From Entomortierella parvispora (Eukaryota > Mortierellomycota > Mortierellomycetes > Mortierellales > Mortierellaceae), in the NCBI GenBank assembly GCA_963573315.1, contig OY752148.1:1789263-1853262 (forward strand): 64,000 bases of DNA, in the 5' to 3' direction. The translations under genes and the position numbers were made by a program. The notes below the pieces were generated by a model, which was given only the letters and a program-made list of their open reading frames with translations, was not told the origin of the DNA and searched no databases. Each line of letters opens with the position of its first letter. Position 1 is the stretch's first letter. This document shows positions 41,696 through 54,000 of the stretch, one piece after another.

Positions 41696-43596
41696 CAATC
41701 GCCGCTCAAGAACAACGAACAGTTTACCAAAGTCAGCCTCTGAGAATTACACCTGATCGCAAGCGCGGAAGTTGGTGCCGAAGCAGTAGAAGTCGCCAAA
41801 CAACAACGGACATGTTGCCCAACTATCATGGGATCACCCCGCTTGAGGACTGAACTCTTGGCTAGCGGTTAAAGCCCCAATGCTAGAAACTTTTGAGAGC
41901 CTTAGACGCGCAGAGTTCATGTTCTTCTTGCCCGTTGATGGAATATTTAACTGATTGAGGAGGAAATGCAGTATTCATTTTTTGATAGCCAGGAAAAAGG
42001 AAAGAGAAGGAAGCCTGGGATGCAAGCCAAAATTGGACAAAAACTTGTGTGCACGCGCTCTCTGTGTGTCTATTCAGATGTTCTTCCGAGAGAAAGAAAC
42101 AGGACAAACAAAATCGCCAGGAATCAGGTCTTTTCTGGTGGGCGTTCGGTCCGATATCACCCAGCAACCAACCATTTCCCATTACAGCCCTTTTTTTTTT
42201 CTGTTGAACACAGAATGAATTGCTCACCTGTTGGGCATTTTCTCACGTACGACCTGCTCACGGAAGGCACATTTCGGTGGGATATCTTGCTTTGGTTTTG
42301 TACTGCATGGGCGCGGCGCGTGTTGATGGATTGGGGTTGCATTACAGTAGCACAGCGTATCAAGGTTTGCGAAGGCGCTTCTCAGATCGGTCTTGGATGG
42401 TCTTCGGTTATCCTCTTGTCCTATTGCGAGAGACTTACATATTGACTGCTTGACTTCAATTGGTCGCACGCCCAGATCCCAAAACATGTCGCCTACGCGT
42501 TTATTTGATATGGCCATGACATTTGATTTCACTGTGAAGATTGCTGGGATAGACTATCTCTAGCTCTTGTTCTCTGTTTTGTTCCGATCCTATTCCAGAA
42601 GTTTTTTTTCCATGGAAACAAAAACAACCGGGAAAATCCACTCCCAAGCCTGCTCGGTGGATAAGCACAAGGCTCCACATGAGAGAGCTTTTTGTCCTTC
42701 AGCAACCCGGATCCCCAGCAACACATTCATCTAGAGCTATGACAAGCACTTGTCTTGTTTGTTTACTGCTTTAAGGTAAACCACACTCAACAAAAAAGGC
42801 ACCTGATGGACATTACTGCAGTTTACACTGGTCAGGAGGAGTTTATAGAGTGAGATGGAAAGAAATGTTCGCTCGGCAAGAGGAAAAAATTGGAACATGG
42901 GTTCAAAAAGATTGTGAGCCATGTCCTTTTCCCAAGCAACTTCTTCGCACAGCTCTTTGTTTGTTGCTCTCAGGTCAGCTTTTCCTCCCTAACTATGCAC
43001 AAAAGCATCGAGTGAGGGTTTTCCCGGTTCATCAGGTGCAAAACATTGTTGCTCTCGGCGCACACCGTTTGCCCGAAGAGGCATTGGGTGCCCTGCTGGA
43101 TCTCACAATCGATGCCTCGGTCACACGCCTCTCGGCTGCTGAAGGACGAATCACAACGCGCCCGTTTTAAGGTTGCTTGAGAGCCACAACGAAACTGCCG
43201 ACACTGCCCTGAGCAACCACTGCATTGCACCGACAAGTCGACAGAAATGGATGTTTGGGTTTTGCAGCTTTACAAGTTGCAATTGCTTTTCAGTAGGAAG
43301 AAAAGGAAGAAAATATCTAGACTGCCCATCCACAGTCTGTTGCATATCTGAAGAGCTCGTGGTTGACTGGATACCTGTCAATTGAGTCTTGCGAATTCCT
43401 ATTCATCTTGCTGGCGGGCTCTGTTCATGCAAATGTCAGTCGAGTTGAATTGAAGTGGGGAACCTGTTTTTGTCCAGAACTCTACATGTGCAAGCTCCAC
43501 AGTGTCTTGTTTGCCGGCAGACGTTTCCGGATGATTATGAACAGACGAACGTGCAAATCAAGCGCGGGGGGGGCGCCGCGCTTGAAGTTTTTAATT

Positions 43597-43605
43597 CTAT
43601 AAAAG
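43597..43605 (+). promoter_or_regulatory. TATA box of the secreted peptide gene
   Basis: CTATAAAAG 184 bases before the ATG at 43789, followed by a C/T-rich leader. Confidence 0.5.
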
Positions 43606-43788
43606 AGGCTCGTCCCCCCCCAACGTTTGAAAGGCATCTCCTACCCCTCCTTCACATCCAGGTACAACAGCCAATGTTTTGTCTCCCCAAGTCGCTCCTC
43701 TTTACTTCAGCCACATACTGACTACAGTCACCGCTGCCTTTGCTCCTCTAGACCCCGAACCCCTGCTCTCCCACTCAACATTTTTCAA

Positions 43789-43944
43789 ATGAAATTTTTT
43801 TGGATTTCGGCCCTGGTTGGACTGTCTGTTGCCACCGTGGCTTACGGCTTGCAGTGCGAGGCCCTCCCCGATACCCATGGAGCTGTTGACTACGACTGCG
43901 AGACTAGCCCTATTAAGAGCTCTCCCAACCGAGGCGGCCCCTGA
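43789..43944 (+). CDS. tiny secreted peptide precursor, 51 aa
   Basis: The first 20 residues form a clear signal peptide (MKFFWISALVGLSVATVAYG), giving a mature peptide of about 31 residues with two cysteines and an acidic centre (CEALPDTHGAVDYDC). A TATA box and a long pyrimidine-rich leader precede the ATG at 43789; the longer in-frame frame upstream is leader. No intron and no obvious paralogue in the window. It could be a signalling or defence peptide, or the first exon of a longer secreted protein, but the in-frame TGA is followed by no convincing splice site. Confidence 0.55.
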   Translation: MKFFWISALVGLSVATVAYGLQCEALPDTHGAVDYDCETSPIKSSPNRGGP

Positions 43945-44580
43945 TCTAGCCCTTTCTAGCTACTCAGCAGCCTCTTAATAAAGGCATCATATGATATCTT
44001 TATCGAGTCGGTGAGGATTGTTCTACTCTTGCCGGTCTTCAAGTAGTAAAGGGCAGCTTAATAAACTGTATTGCTGTATTGGTGGTTTATCCAATTCATT
44101 CATCGGCGCAGTCTTACGTGGAACGCGTGCTGCGTTCTCCTGCCGCTCCTCCACTTTTCTCAAACTGTGGTTTCAGTATTACCGAACGATATAGTGGCAC
44201 GTGATACCGCAGTTTCGAAGTCTCTCGTAGGCAATCCTATGGTTTGCATCTGTCAGTTATTTGAGCTGGACATTTGGTATTGATATTATATATACAGCCC
44301 ATTGGGGATTGGTAGTCGATCACGTCTTAACGCTTAATATTGCAAGGGTCTCAACGGGAGTAGAACAAGATACACAAGAGCTTCTCTTGATCATCCCGCC
44401 AAACTCATGTGAAGCGCGTTCGGTGTGAGAGTGGTATTCAAAGGTGAAGTTCATAACACAGGGCTTGGGGTACGAATTGGTGGTTTATTATATAAAGCTT
44501 TGAGCTTTGATACTATAGACGCGCTTGTTGCGACTGAAAAGAAGGTGAAAGAGATCAGATCAGCTATTCTGCACGCAATT
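43945..44580. other. intergenic
   Basis: 3' flanks of the secreted peptide and CsbD-like genes, which converge; no coding signal. Confidence 0.6.
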
Positions 44581-44865
44581 TTAAACGCTGCGCTTGACTT
44601 GGCCACGGGCAATATTGGCATGTCCCTCAGCCTCCATCGTACGGTTTCCGATCAGGGATCCGACCGTTTTTTGGATATTGCCCTCGATAGAGTGCCCGAC
44701 ACCTTCGGTATGAGTCTTTGCATCGGCACTAGCCTGGGCAGTATCGGCTTGAGCCTTCCGGGAGGCACCCTCGGCGGCCATGGTAGGGTTCCCGATTGCG
44801 TTACCGATGCTTTGCTTGGCGCCTCCGAGATAGGAGTTGGTGGTGTTAGAGAGTCTTTCAGTCAT
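44581..44865 (-). CDS. CsbD-like stress protein, 94 aa
   Basis: MTERLSNTTNSYLGGAKQSI closely matches the 38589-38951 protein; both carry the repeated units ending in AAEGASRKAQAD and AEGHANIARG. This copy lacks the C-terminal 25-residue extension. The ATG at 44865 was chosen by alignment with its paralogue and by a TATA box 60-66 bases upstream. Probably a stress-induced hydrophilic protein; localisation is not predictable. Confidence 0.8.
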   Translation of the reverse strand: MTERLSNTTNSYLGGAKQSIGNAIGNPTMAAEGASRKAQADTAQASADAKTHTEGVGHSIEGNIQKTVGSLIGNRTMEAEGHANIARGQVKRSV

Positions 44866-46229
44866 GTTGGTTTGAGTTGGGGCAGGAGATGAATAGTGAG
44901 ATAGGAGCAGGTATGAGGAGGCCTCTTTATACAGAAAACGAAGAGTCGAGTGCATGACATCATGCAAATTTGAGAGGGGCCAAGAAATTCCCATTGTGAC
45001 CATGATATGTCAAGGACCCTTCCCCACAGAGCGCCCTTGCATAAGCGTTTGATCCGGGGATGCGCTCTCGACATGCCCTCGCTATGAATGGTCAGTGGCC
45101 CCGGGTTGCCTCTCCGTCCTATTGCGAGAGCGCGACTGGAAATGAGAAACAAGGTGAGGGAGAGAGTCCGATCCAATCTCGATCTGTAGGCTGTCTGATT
45201 GGTGCTGATTGGCTGGACGCGCCACGCGGGGATCATTGTGACATCACTTTTTTTTTTTTTGTCCACCAACATCGAAGTTTTTCTTGGGGGAGGGAGGAGG
45301 GCAAAAACACCCGCTTTGTAAATGCTTCCCCAGTGCCAATCACCTACTAGTAGCAAGTCCTTCTTGGATACAGCCGCCATTCGAACATTCTTCTTCAAGA
45401 AAAGAAACCTCGAGACAAACAAGCCTGTAGAGTCGTCGTACACGGTGCCCTCAGGAGCTTCAGGAAAGCCCTTGACGGCCCTGCCGCAGGTGCAACATTT
45501 GGTGGGGTGAAAGAAGAGAAGTGCGGGGAAACGGCGCCTGGTGTCGATTGGCTGATAACAGGAGATTGGCTACGCCAGTTGAGAAACAAGGGGATCGCTG
45601 TTCTTCTTTTTCATCCCTTCCTCTTTAGACTGGTCGTCGACAGTCGCACCCGCCAACAGCCTCGATTCGACCCTCAATCCTGAAACCAATGACAAGGAAA
45701 TCCTCCCTCGTACCGTTAACCGTGTTCCTTGTAAGACCAGCAGTCCTTTGGGACAATCCCCCCAGGTATTGGGAAAAGTCGTTTATAGTTGGACGGCAGC
45801 ACAAACCAACCTTCAGCCGTAACTAGTGACCGCGCAGCATGGCTAACACAGATGTCCAGAATCTGCTCTTTTACATACATGACATGATGGCAGATAGATT
45901 GTTCGTACATGGACTGACGGGATGAAAAATCCAGGAAGAACAGACAACTAGACATGGGTACCCTTCGTTTGTGTTGTTAACAAACCTGCAGGCAGGTAAA
46001 TGTCAACGCCCTGGAGAGCCTCTCTTTTTCATTGGGGGACCATCCTCTTGAACAGCTTCATGATACGAAGTTCAAAATAAATGTTCTTCTGCTCCAAAAC
46101 AAACGGTGCCGGAGATTGTGCGGGACATGAGCACTTTTCGGTTCACTCTGTCTCGGCCCTCTTTTTAGTTTTCTTGTTTTCTCTTCTGTTCTGACTTGCT
46201 CCCTTATCCGCCACTAGGACTCGAATCAC
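44866..46229. other. gene-poor stretch
   Basis: CsbD promoter (TATA on the minus strand at 44925-44931), then unassigned sequence with a T tract near 45247. No supported gene. Confidence 0.55.
44925..44931 (-). promoter_or_regulatory. TATA box of CsbD-like gene 2
   Basis: TATAAAG on the minus strand, 60 bases before the ATG at 44865. Confidence 0.5.
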
Positions 46230-47798
46230 CCCTTCACAGCCCATACCTTGTCGCTGTTGAAACGTATGGGTGTTCTTCATTTAGAATGCGCCATATCCGG
46301 CACGTCCTTGTACGCACTGGCTTACGGCTCAGCTTACTCTGATGGCAAAGATTCGCCCAACAGCTACGAGAGGATCGTCATGGTTCAGTCAAACACCAAC
46401 CCAACAAGCGTTACCAATATGACATGGTGACATGGCATGCCGTCAGCATGTTCAGGCGGGACTCGCTCGTCCTTCTGACGAAGACCTCAACAACATGTAC
46501 CGTTGACGACCAAGGCGTGTTTGCAGCAGTGTCGTTGACCACAGGAACTTCAGCAGTTCCTGGTGGTGTGCGATTCAATCCTGATGGAGAAGGCTCAAGG
46601 TCCAATATCATCTTTCCGGCCAAGTACGGTTGGCAGAACTCTATCTTGTTTAACGTCAAATCTTTGATGGGATCCAACCAGCTCGTTCACTCTCTTGTAG
46701 GGGCCGCTCCTGGAACAATAGCCTCCGCAAGTCTGTGCCTAACAGCCCGTATCAATTTGGGATCACCGTATCTCGGTCGATGGCAAGTCGAAACGAAACT
46801 AGAGAGGAACCTTCATGTAAAATTTTCATCAACTGTCGACCTTTTTCTAGGGCTCGAATGTTGACCTCGGAACCTCATACATTGCCTACTCGAGCGGCAC
46901 CCTATTTTAGTATAACATTGATCAACTCAAAGCCCACAGCCATCCCAATGTCGACGATATCACCATCAATGCCCGGAGGCTCAACGTCAGCCAGTCTTTC
47001 CATGGCTTCTGTCTGTAGTGTGACAGGACCAAAGTTTGTAGCTGCTTTTGGAGCCAAGGTGTACTATCACCTTTCAGTAAGTTGGGGAGGTTCTGGGCCC
47101 ATTGAATGAAAGGCAAGAGTGATCCTGTCAGTTGCCCATCATAACCACACAATCCTGCTCTACTAGGTCTTGGGAGCCCCGAACTCGACACTCATCATTG
47201 TGAACGTCATTCCTATAGCGACTGGTGCCGGTCAGCAACTGTTGTACTACTGCTCTAGCTCAGACGTGGATATTTCGCTCCTATTACAAGTACCGGCACC
47301 TCGGGGATTTTCTTGACAGGACCTAGCTCCTGCAACTCCATCATTTCGGGTCCAGTTCGAATACATGAAAACTTGGGTGAAGCAGGACCAATGCCCCTAG
47401 GTGAACCGGTTCCAGTAGCTCCCAGAGCAATGGACTTTCCACAGGTGCCAAGATTGGCATTGGTATCCGGGCGTTCATTTTAGTCATTGCATGCCTCCTG
47501 GTCTCTTGTCGATCTGGAAAGGAACGAGATGCGAGATAAGAAGTGGAAGGAAAATACAGTGTATCATATGCCAGAACTTAACGCTGTCGCCTATGATACC
47601 CCAGGAATTCATCCTGCTTTACTGGCGGCATACCAAAGGAGAGAGCAGGATGCAAGCAACAGGGCAGACCTCAACTCGGATGAGGTGGATGACATGCAGA
47701 CAGAACCAAAACCGTCTGATACTCAGCACTCACGATTCAGAATAACAACAAGGAGCTTCCTCCGTCCTGGTCAGCAACACCAATACTGGAATCAATAG
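46230..47798 (+). pseudogene. decayed paralogue of the membrane protein at 6946-9271
   Basis: Fragments in successive frames match the intact gene in order: SNTNPTSVTNMTW (intact SNASPTSVADLTW), a DDQGVFAAVSLTTGTSAVPG block (intact DSTGVFTVLDATSKYG...PAIPRG), beta-rich segments to about 47330, a membrane helix near 47448-47505 (GIGIRAFILVIACLLVSC) and a 100-residue acidic/Gln-rich tail. Frame changes near 46425 and several later points, with in-frame stops such as TGA after NMTW. The promoter-side sequence and signal peptide are not recognisable. It once encoded a similar single-pass surface protein. Confidence 0.7.
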
Positions 47799-48653
47799 GA
47801 TTAACTTCCTTGTTCAGGGTTGCCAGCCAAGGCCCTCAAGAGCTTGCCCCATCTAATATTCCCAATCATTTGAGCCTCTACAAAACCCCAGATCTCCTCA
47901 AGAATGTTACAACGGCCGCAACCAGTACTGCGGAGATAAGTAGGCAAATACAGCATACAGCTCCTAGGCAATAAAATGATCTTCATTGAAAACCACGCGT
48001 GCGCCAGGAAGCCTTTTCTTCCAAACTTATCTGCTCGTCCCATCCTTCCATCTTTGGAGATGGGCAGCGGGTGGTTTCTTGACTGCACCAATTAGATAAT
48101 GTCGCGACCTTTTTGTACGCGTCTGAGGGTGAGTGCAACGGTGGTGTTGGTCACTTGTGAAGATGATGCAGGCATTGCGACTATTCCTCGGATTTTTTAA
48201 ACGATAACTGGATGCTACATCACCTCCTGCACCAATTGACCACTAGCTGCGAGAAGGTGCTACATGGACTGTTAAAATTGGGGGCCATAGTTGCACTTTT
48301 GGACACGGCGGCACGACTTCCATAACTCGCCTGAGGCATTTCTTTGATTGCGCCTCAAAAACGATGCGCGATTTCTGGGCGAGTTTTCCCGGATATAAAA
48401 AGGAGACCCTTGTGCTTTCCCCCCTCCCCCTCAAGCATTTTTCATTATCACTTTCTCCACTCAATCCGCTCTTTGACTATGATCCTCACCGTAACTGCAT
48501 GTATCTCATTGCACTTCTGGCATTCTGTAATCCAATGAAATCACGTCAGAGACTTCCTGTCCTTTTACTCTCATCTCTGTCCCTCTCTCCTTTCATTTAA
48601 TCATACTACATTAAGTGTTATGGTTTTATTACAAAACTGCATCGCTATGTAAA
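47799..48653. other. intergenic with an orphan promoter
   Basis: Around 48395 a GATATAAAAAGG element is followed by a C/T-rich leader and an ATG at 48480, but the frame closes after 19 codons. Possibly a dead promoter or an unrecognised short gene. Confidence 0.5.
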
Positions 48654-51078
48654 TTACACGGAAATAACATACGAAGCATAGTCTGGCCAGTAGCCCTCGC
48701 TGTTGGTGTTGCCGTAGGCGCAGTGGTCCTAGAAAAAAAGGTAAAGAGTTAGTTTTTGAAAGAAAAAACAAATATATTTACATTTGCCAATCGTAGACCA
48801 CAAAAAAGAACTTACATTGGCATCGTGGTTGGAGGGAGTAGCCTCCGAAGGGTTGCCCCACCATTCGGGGAATGCACCATTCCAGGAATTAACGATGAAG
48901 AAGATGGCCAGACCGCAAATAGCGACACCGGTATCAAGGGCAGCGGAGGTAAGGTAGTTGTATCTGGACCACCAGTCATAGCGGTAACGTCTAAGGAGGA
49001 AGGCGAAGATGAAACCAAGGAGGAGACCATTGGTGTACATGTAAGGGAGGGCTGGGGGCATGTTGGCAGTGGAGGCCAAGAGCACGGGCCAGTGGACGTT
49101 CTTCAACAACGTGCTGTTGGGGAACTTCTTGGTGAGAAGCCAGGTAACAACTGGAAGGATAACACCAGCCAAGAAACCCCACTGGACAGGACCATAGAGG
49201 GCGCCATCTTTACCGCCAAAGACACGAGCGGGTCCAATAGCACCCCAAATGACTGAAGCAGAGTAGAAGGTTCTGGTGTTACGGCAAGTGAAAGCACCTC
49301 CCTTAATAGGGTCGCAAATGTTGGGGCGCGTGTTGATCAACCATGTGGCGGTACCCAAGTTGATGATGCAGGACATAATGGCAGAAACCAACTGAGCCAT
49401 GAACATGATTCTAGGGGGGATCTTCATGTAATGTCCCAACTTCAAGTCACCCACAAAACTAAGGGCCTGGACGTTGACAATGTAACCGTAGGTCTTGAAG
49501 GTGACGTTGGCGATGGCATGTCCGGGGAGGAGATAACCGATGGTGTACTCAGTGACGACGTTAAGACCAGGCTGCAGATTGGTGACGGCCTGGACAACTC
49601 CGACAGGGAGAACAAAGACGGCAGCGATAAAGAGAGCCAAGAGAAGGGCCCACCAAGGCATGTAGTCCCAAACAACGCAGGTAACCATAGATAAGGCAAA
49701 GGTAATGAGACCGAGGACACCGTACCACCAGTCTGGAACCTCGGGGTATACACGCATGAGGCGGGAATGGATGTCGTCCGACTCTTGACGAGCGGCCTTC
49801 CAGCGCGAAATAATCTCACGGCCGTTGAAGAGGGCAACGTGAACGAGGGTGGCAGTCAATCCGGCGAAACCAACTCCGTAAGTCAAAGCGAAGAAGGAGT
49901 CCATGCGGAGTGGACCGTAAGCCTGGTACAAGTCCTCGCTGAGAATACCGCTAGCATCGAGAACTGCGCTCTTGTCGTAAGCAGATCCGTTTCTCTGGAA
50001 CAATTCAGCAGACACGATGGGGTAGTCCTTTGAGTTCCAAAGGCCGGAGTAATACGCCCAGGGAACCATGATCCAAGCAATAAGAACAAAGCCGATAAGG
50101 ATGTTGACCTGAGCGAACCAAGGAGTGATCATGGGAGCAATAACCTGAGTGGCACCAGCCCAGTCAAGTGTAAGGACGCCAACGCCGAGACCGTTAGATC
50201 CAGTAATCTGACCCAAGGTAATGTTGTTAGGGCTAATCCAGCAGATCCAGGCAAGAGTTCCAATAACAGGGAACATGAGGCCTGGAACCCAGTAGTAGCA
50301 GAACGAACCAAAGGCGACGATACCGAAGTATTTCATGCGGGACATGCGACCCTCAATGTGAATATCGGCTGAAGAATGGAGAGAACGGAAAAGGGAGGCA
50401 TACACAAGATTGGCAGGCCAGACCATGTGAGCGGGATAGACCAGGAAGCGGCGAATGGCACCAGCCATGGCGAAACCAGTGATCTGGGTGGTAAGGACCA
50501 GGAACATGCCAGCAACGAAAGTCTTGTCGGAGTGGTACCAGATCTTCTGCAAAATGACAATATCGACAGCGTAAGCGGTTCCAGTATTGCATGAAACCAT
50601 TGTGCCGATCAAGACATGCTCCTTGATGGAGAAGGGACCAGGGTTCAGGGACCATTTGTAACCGAAGGTGCTGAATTGACGGGTGGGCAGGACGCGGGCC
50701 ATGAAGTGACCCATTGGAAGTGAGAGCAAAGCGCAGACAGCGTAACCGAGCTGGATCTGAATCTGGCGAAGATAGAAGAACTGGTTGACAAAAGAGACAA
50801 CGGCAGTCCACAGCAATCCGAGGAACCACATGCGGAAAGTGTTGCAGGGGATGGAAGGATCATCGGTGTCTGGAAAGTAAAAGAGTCAGGACAGCGGATT
50901 AGTCGCTACATCAGTCTGCAGCCAGAACTGCAGTCAGAATTGCTGGACACTTACTGGAAACAGTGACGCGAACTTCCTCGATGGGAGAGTCATCCTCCTC
51001 CTCGAGATGAACCTGAGGCTCCTCGCTGTCGAACTTCTCGTCGATGTATTTTTCAGTTTGGACTTCGTCCTTGCTCAT
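48654..51078 (-). CDS. oligopeptide transporter, OPT family, 750 aa
   Basis: Exons 51078-50955, 50869-48816 and 48728-48654 join in frame. The protein has a short acidic cytosolic N-terminus and 12-16 hydrophobic segments. Family hallmarks are present: NPGPF followed by SIKEHVL in the first third and KIPPR (LGHYMKIPPR) in the last third, both typical of fungal and plant OPT proteins. Length matches the family (700-900 aa). OPT carriers import tetra- and pentapeptides, glutathione or metal chelates with protons across the plasma membrane; the substrate cannot be told from sequence. The last exon encodes 24 residues (DHCAYGNTNSEGYW...), matching the usual C-terminus. Confidence 0.92.
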
Positions 51079-54000
51079 GATGGAGAAAGGTGGGAAGAAG
51101 GGGAGGGGAGGGGAGGGGGTGAAGGGTGGATATAAAAAGGCACAAAGAAAAAAAGGAAAAGAAGGGAGTCAGGTCATACTTATATCAGACAACTCATGGG
51201 AATTATTTTCCCCTGGGCTCGGTGAGCGACGCATTCTCGGGCCAAGGAAAAACTTATGATTGTCAACCACCCCTGGGACATATTGTTGTCGAGGGAAATC
51301 TGACGCGAACGAGGTAAGGCAGCAACTCAAATCCAGGCGACCACTTTTGAACCGAAAACGGAAGTCTTTCGAAGTCCACGTCCTGATTGTGAGACAGGGT
51401 AAGCTGATTTGGTAAAATAAGGCCTTGCTCAGACTGTTTACATCGCCCGTTGTATCCAAGGAGCCAATGGAGAGAAGGCTCTATTCAGCTTTTCAAAGTG
51501 AAGCAAAACAAACATTTTAGTTTCAGACCCAACGATCCTTTGACTTTAAGGCTTCACGATCCTTGACGAATGGGATCGATTCCAGAGAGATGAGCACGCG
51601 AACGAGGAAAAAAAAGGAATCCCAGCTGTAGGCCAGGTGGGCCCATCTCACACACATTTGTTTGTGCAATAAACACATTGTTGCTCATTTTGTTCTACTG
51701 TCCTCCTATCTATCCCCTTTGATGGACACAGATGTCCGCTTTTCCGTTCTGCGCTTCCGTTCTTCTTGGGAAACATGGGCGGCGCAAAAGGATTTGTGTC
51801 TCCAATGGTCACAGAAGTGAACGGCTCACTAACTCGGCAAGGAAAACAATTCTCCAAATGGCACGGATCCGGGGTTAACCTCTCCGCAGGTTCACCGTGG
51901 TTAGTCTAACAGTCATATATGACCTCAAAAGTTGTCCCATCGTACCTTCAAAGACTGCATCGCTTGTTCGTGATATGAATAAGGCCGTAAATGAGCTGCA
52001 CCTTGCAAAAGTTCAACGTCTTTGGTGATCGGACATTATTACCTTGTAATTGCTTTATTACAAAACAGCTTTTGATCGAGCCCAAAGGGCAAGAGCTCGA
52101 GCAACAACAAACAAAATGATTTTATTTGTCCATTTTTGTCCTGCTGGTCAACGGCCAATTGACTGACACTCTGCAAGGCCCGTTGCGTGTTGCATCAACC
52201 TTGTGAGCTATCTGAAAGGTCTTCTTGCGTGCTGCATCAGCCTTACGAGCTCTGTATTCTCTCAACAGAAGATGGGCGCACGAGAAAAGGCCTACACACA
52301 TGTGCAGTAACAGTACAGACAGAGTTTTTGCTTTGCCACTGGCCTTCGTGTTCGTTGTGATCCCCATACAGGGCGAACTGCATGGACTTTATCTTTGGAA
52401 CCGCCCTGTTCGAGACCCAATCTCAATATTTGACAGCACAGTAGTACAAACATGAACCCGCGCAGCCATTTTGGCGTTTGAACATTTATTCCCCTATTCA
52501 GCCCCCATTGGATGAGTGTCTTGACAGGTCACAAGGCGCTGCAGTTTTTCACGCCTTGCCGGGAGACCAGGAAGGTTTATTCAGGCACAAGAAAATTTTG
52601 GGTCGGATGCGACTCCGGGGAAGATTGTTGCACCTGATTGGCCAAAACGGGAATGGCGCCTTTCGGCACTCCTTCCGAGCACGATCACACGTTCGCACGC
52701 TTTAAAGACAGCCCGCTTGCAACAAATGGTGCGACAGCACATCCATGAGCAGCAGCACAGAACAATCAAGATGACCAATGAGCAGATAAGGGCTGCTGGG
52801 GAAAAGAAAAAAAAGACCATTCGTGAAGACCTAGGTGCGCACGGTTGGTGTCCTCCGGGAAATATTAAAAACCCCGACAAAAGTTGGTGCGGTCCAGACC
52901 GAGCAAGCGCCGATTGCTTTGGTTTGCTCCATATCGAAAAGACAACTTCCACGATGAGGACACACATTGGAACTGGGCAGTGTCTCACGGAGGGATTGTT
53001 CAGGGAAAAGAATGCCACCTTTTCGCCACCTTGGCCTACACCAAGAGTTGACCTGAAGATGCCCCGCCCATGTTGAAATTTTGCCGAGTAGCAAGAATTT
53101 TTAGTCAGTGTCACTAGTCCAGTCCTCTTTCGATCTTTTTTCCGAGCGGTCTTCATTTTTTCCACCATTCCCTGGCAAAGGGACCTCCAGCTGCACTTCC
53201 TGGGAACAACTAGAGCGCTTTCCCACAATGACTTCCGAGAATACTTTGTCGCAAAATGCGCCCATTTATTTCTTCAATGGTAAGGACGAGGGGGAGAAGT
53301 CGAGAACAGAGAAGGACTCAAAGTAGCAATGCTTGGGCCGCAGTGATCCTTCTCCCGAGGAAGCACTGGAGAACATCAATCTGCAGTAGATAGGTATTCG
53401 TAAACCAAGACTACTTCATGGATCGCTCTCTTTCGCCCTCACACTCGCCGCACCTCACCGCCAAAGACGAGATGGGATTTAAATCCATGGATGTGTCCCA
53501 CGGATCGATCTCAGACCCAGACGCTTGCCCACCGGACTGTGTGCTTTCTTTCTTCCGTTTCCTCCGCGGACAAACAAAGAGATCAAGAGTCAGCCGACTC
53601 TTTGTTGACCTTTGTGTTTCGCAATTCCAAACACTGCAGATTCCTTTTGTTCATTTCTGCTGCTTGGGCTGTTTGGGCAACATTACACGCTACGTTTGAC
53701 AGCATCTCACGGTCAGTGTCATGGCAGCAGCAGCAGCTGTAGCGAGGGCGAAAACAGCGGTCCAACTTCTCGCGCCCCAGGTTTTCTCCAACGACCACAT
53801 ATTGAAGAACTAGCCAGGAGAAGAATAGTAACTGGATTATTACAACTCTGTGCCTGCAGTCATCAGATTGGTCTTTCAAAACAAGGTGTTGACACTTACA
53901 GCACTGCCAATCACCGAGAGCTCTTTGCCTCAGGACCAATACACTTTTTATTTTGAGTCTGGTCGCGTCTATTGGAAGGCAATGGTACAGGGAATGCTCT

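Larger units (their letters stand above)
41151..43788. other. gene-poor stretch
   Basis: No supported gene. Contains an (ACA)n tract at about 41659-41695 and the promoter of the secreted peptide gene at 43789. Confidence 0.55.

Noticed and set aside
41955-42453. Overlapping plus-strand frames of 77-159 codons
   Set aside because: No consistent frame, splice chain or recognisable motif.
46190-46240. GACTCGAATCACC as a tRNA T-loop on the minus strand
   Set aside because: The flanking bases do not form the five-pair T stem, and no acceptor or D arm is found.
48756-50033. Several 60-166 codon plus-strand frames
   Set aside because: Antisense shadows of the OPT transporter.
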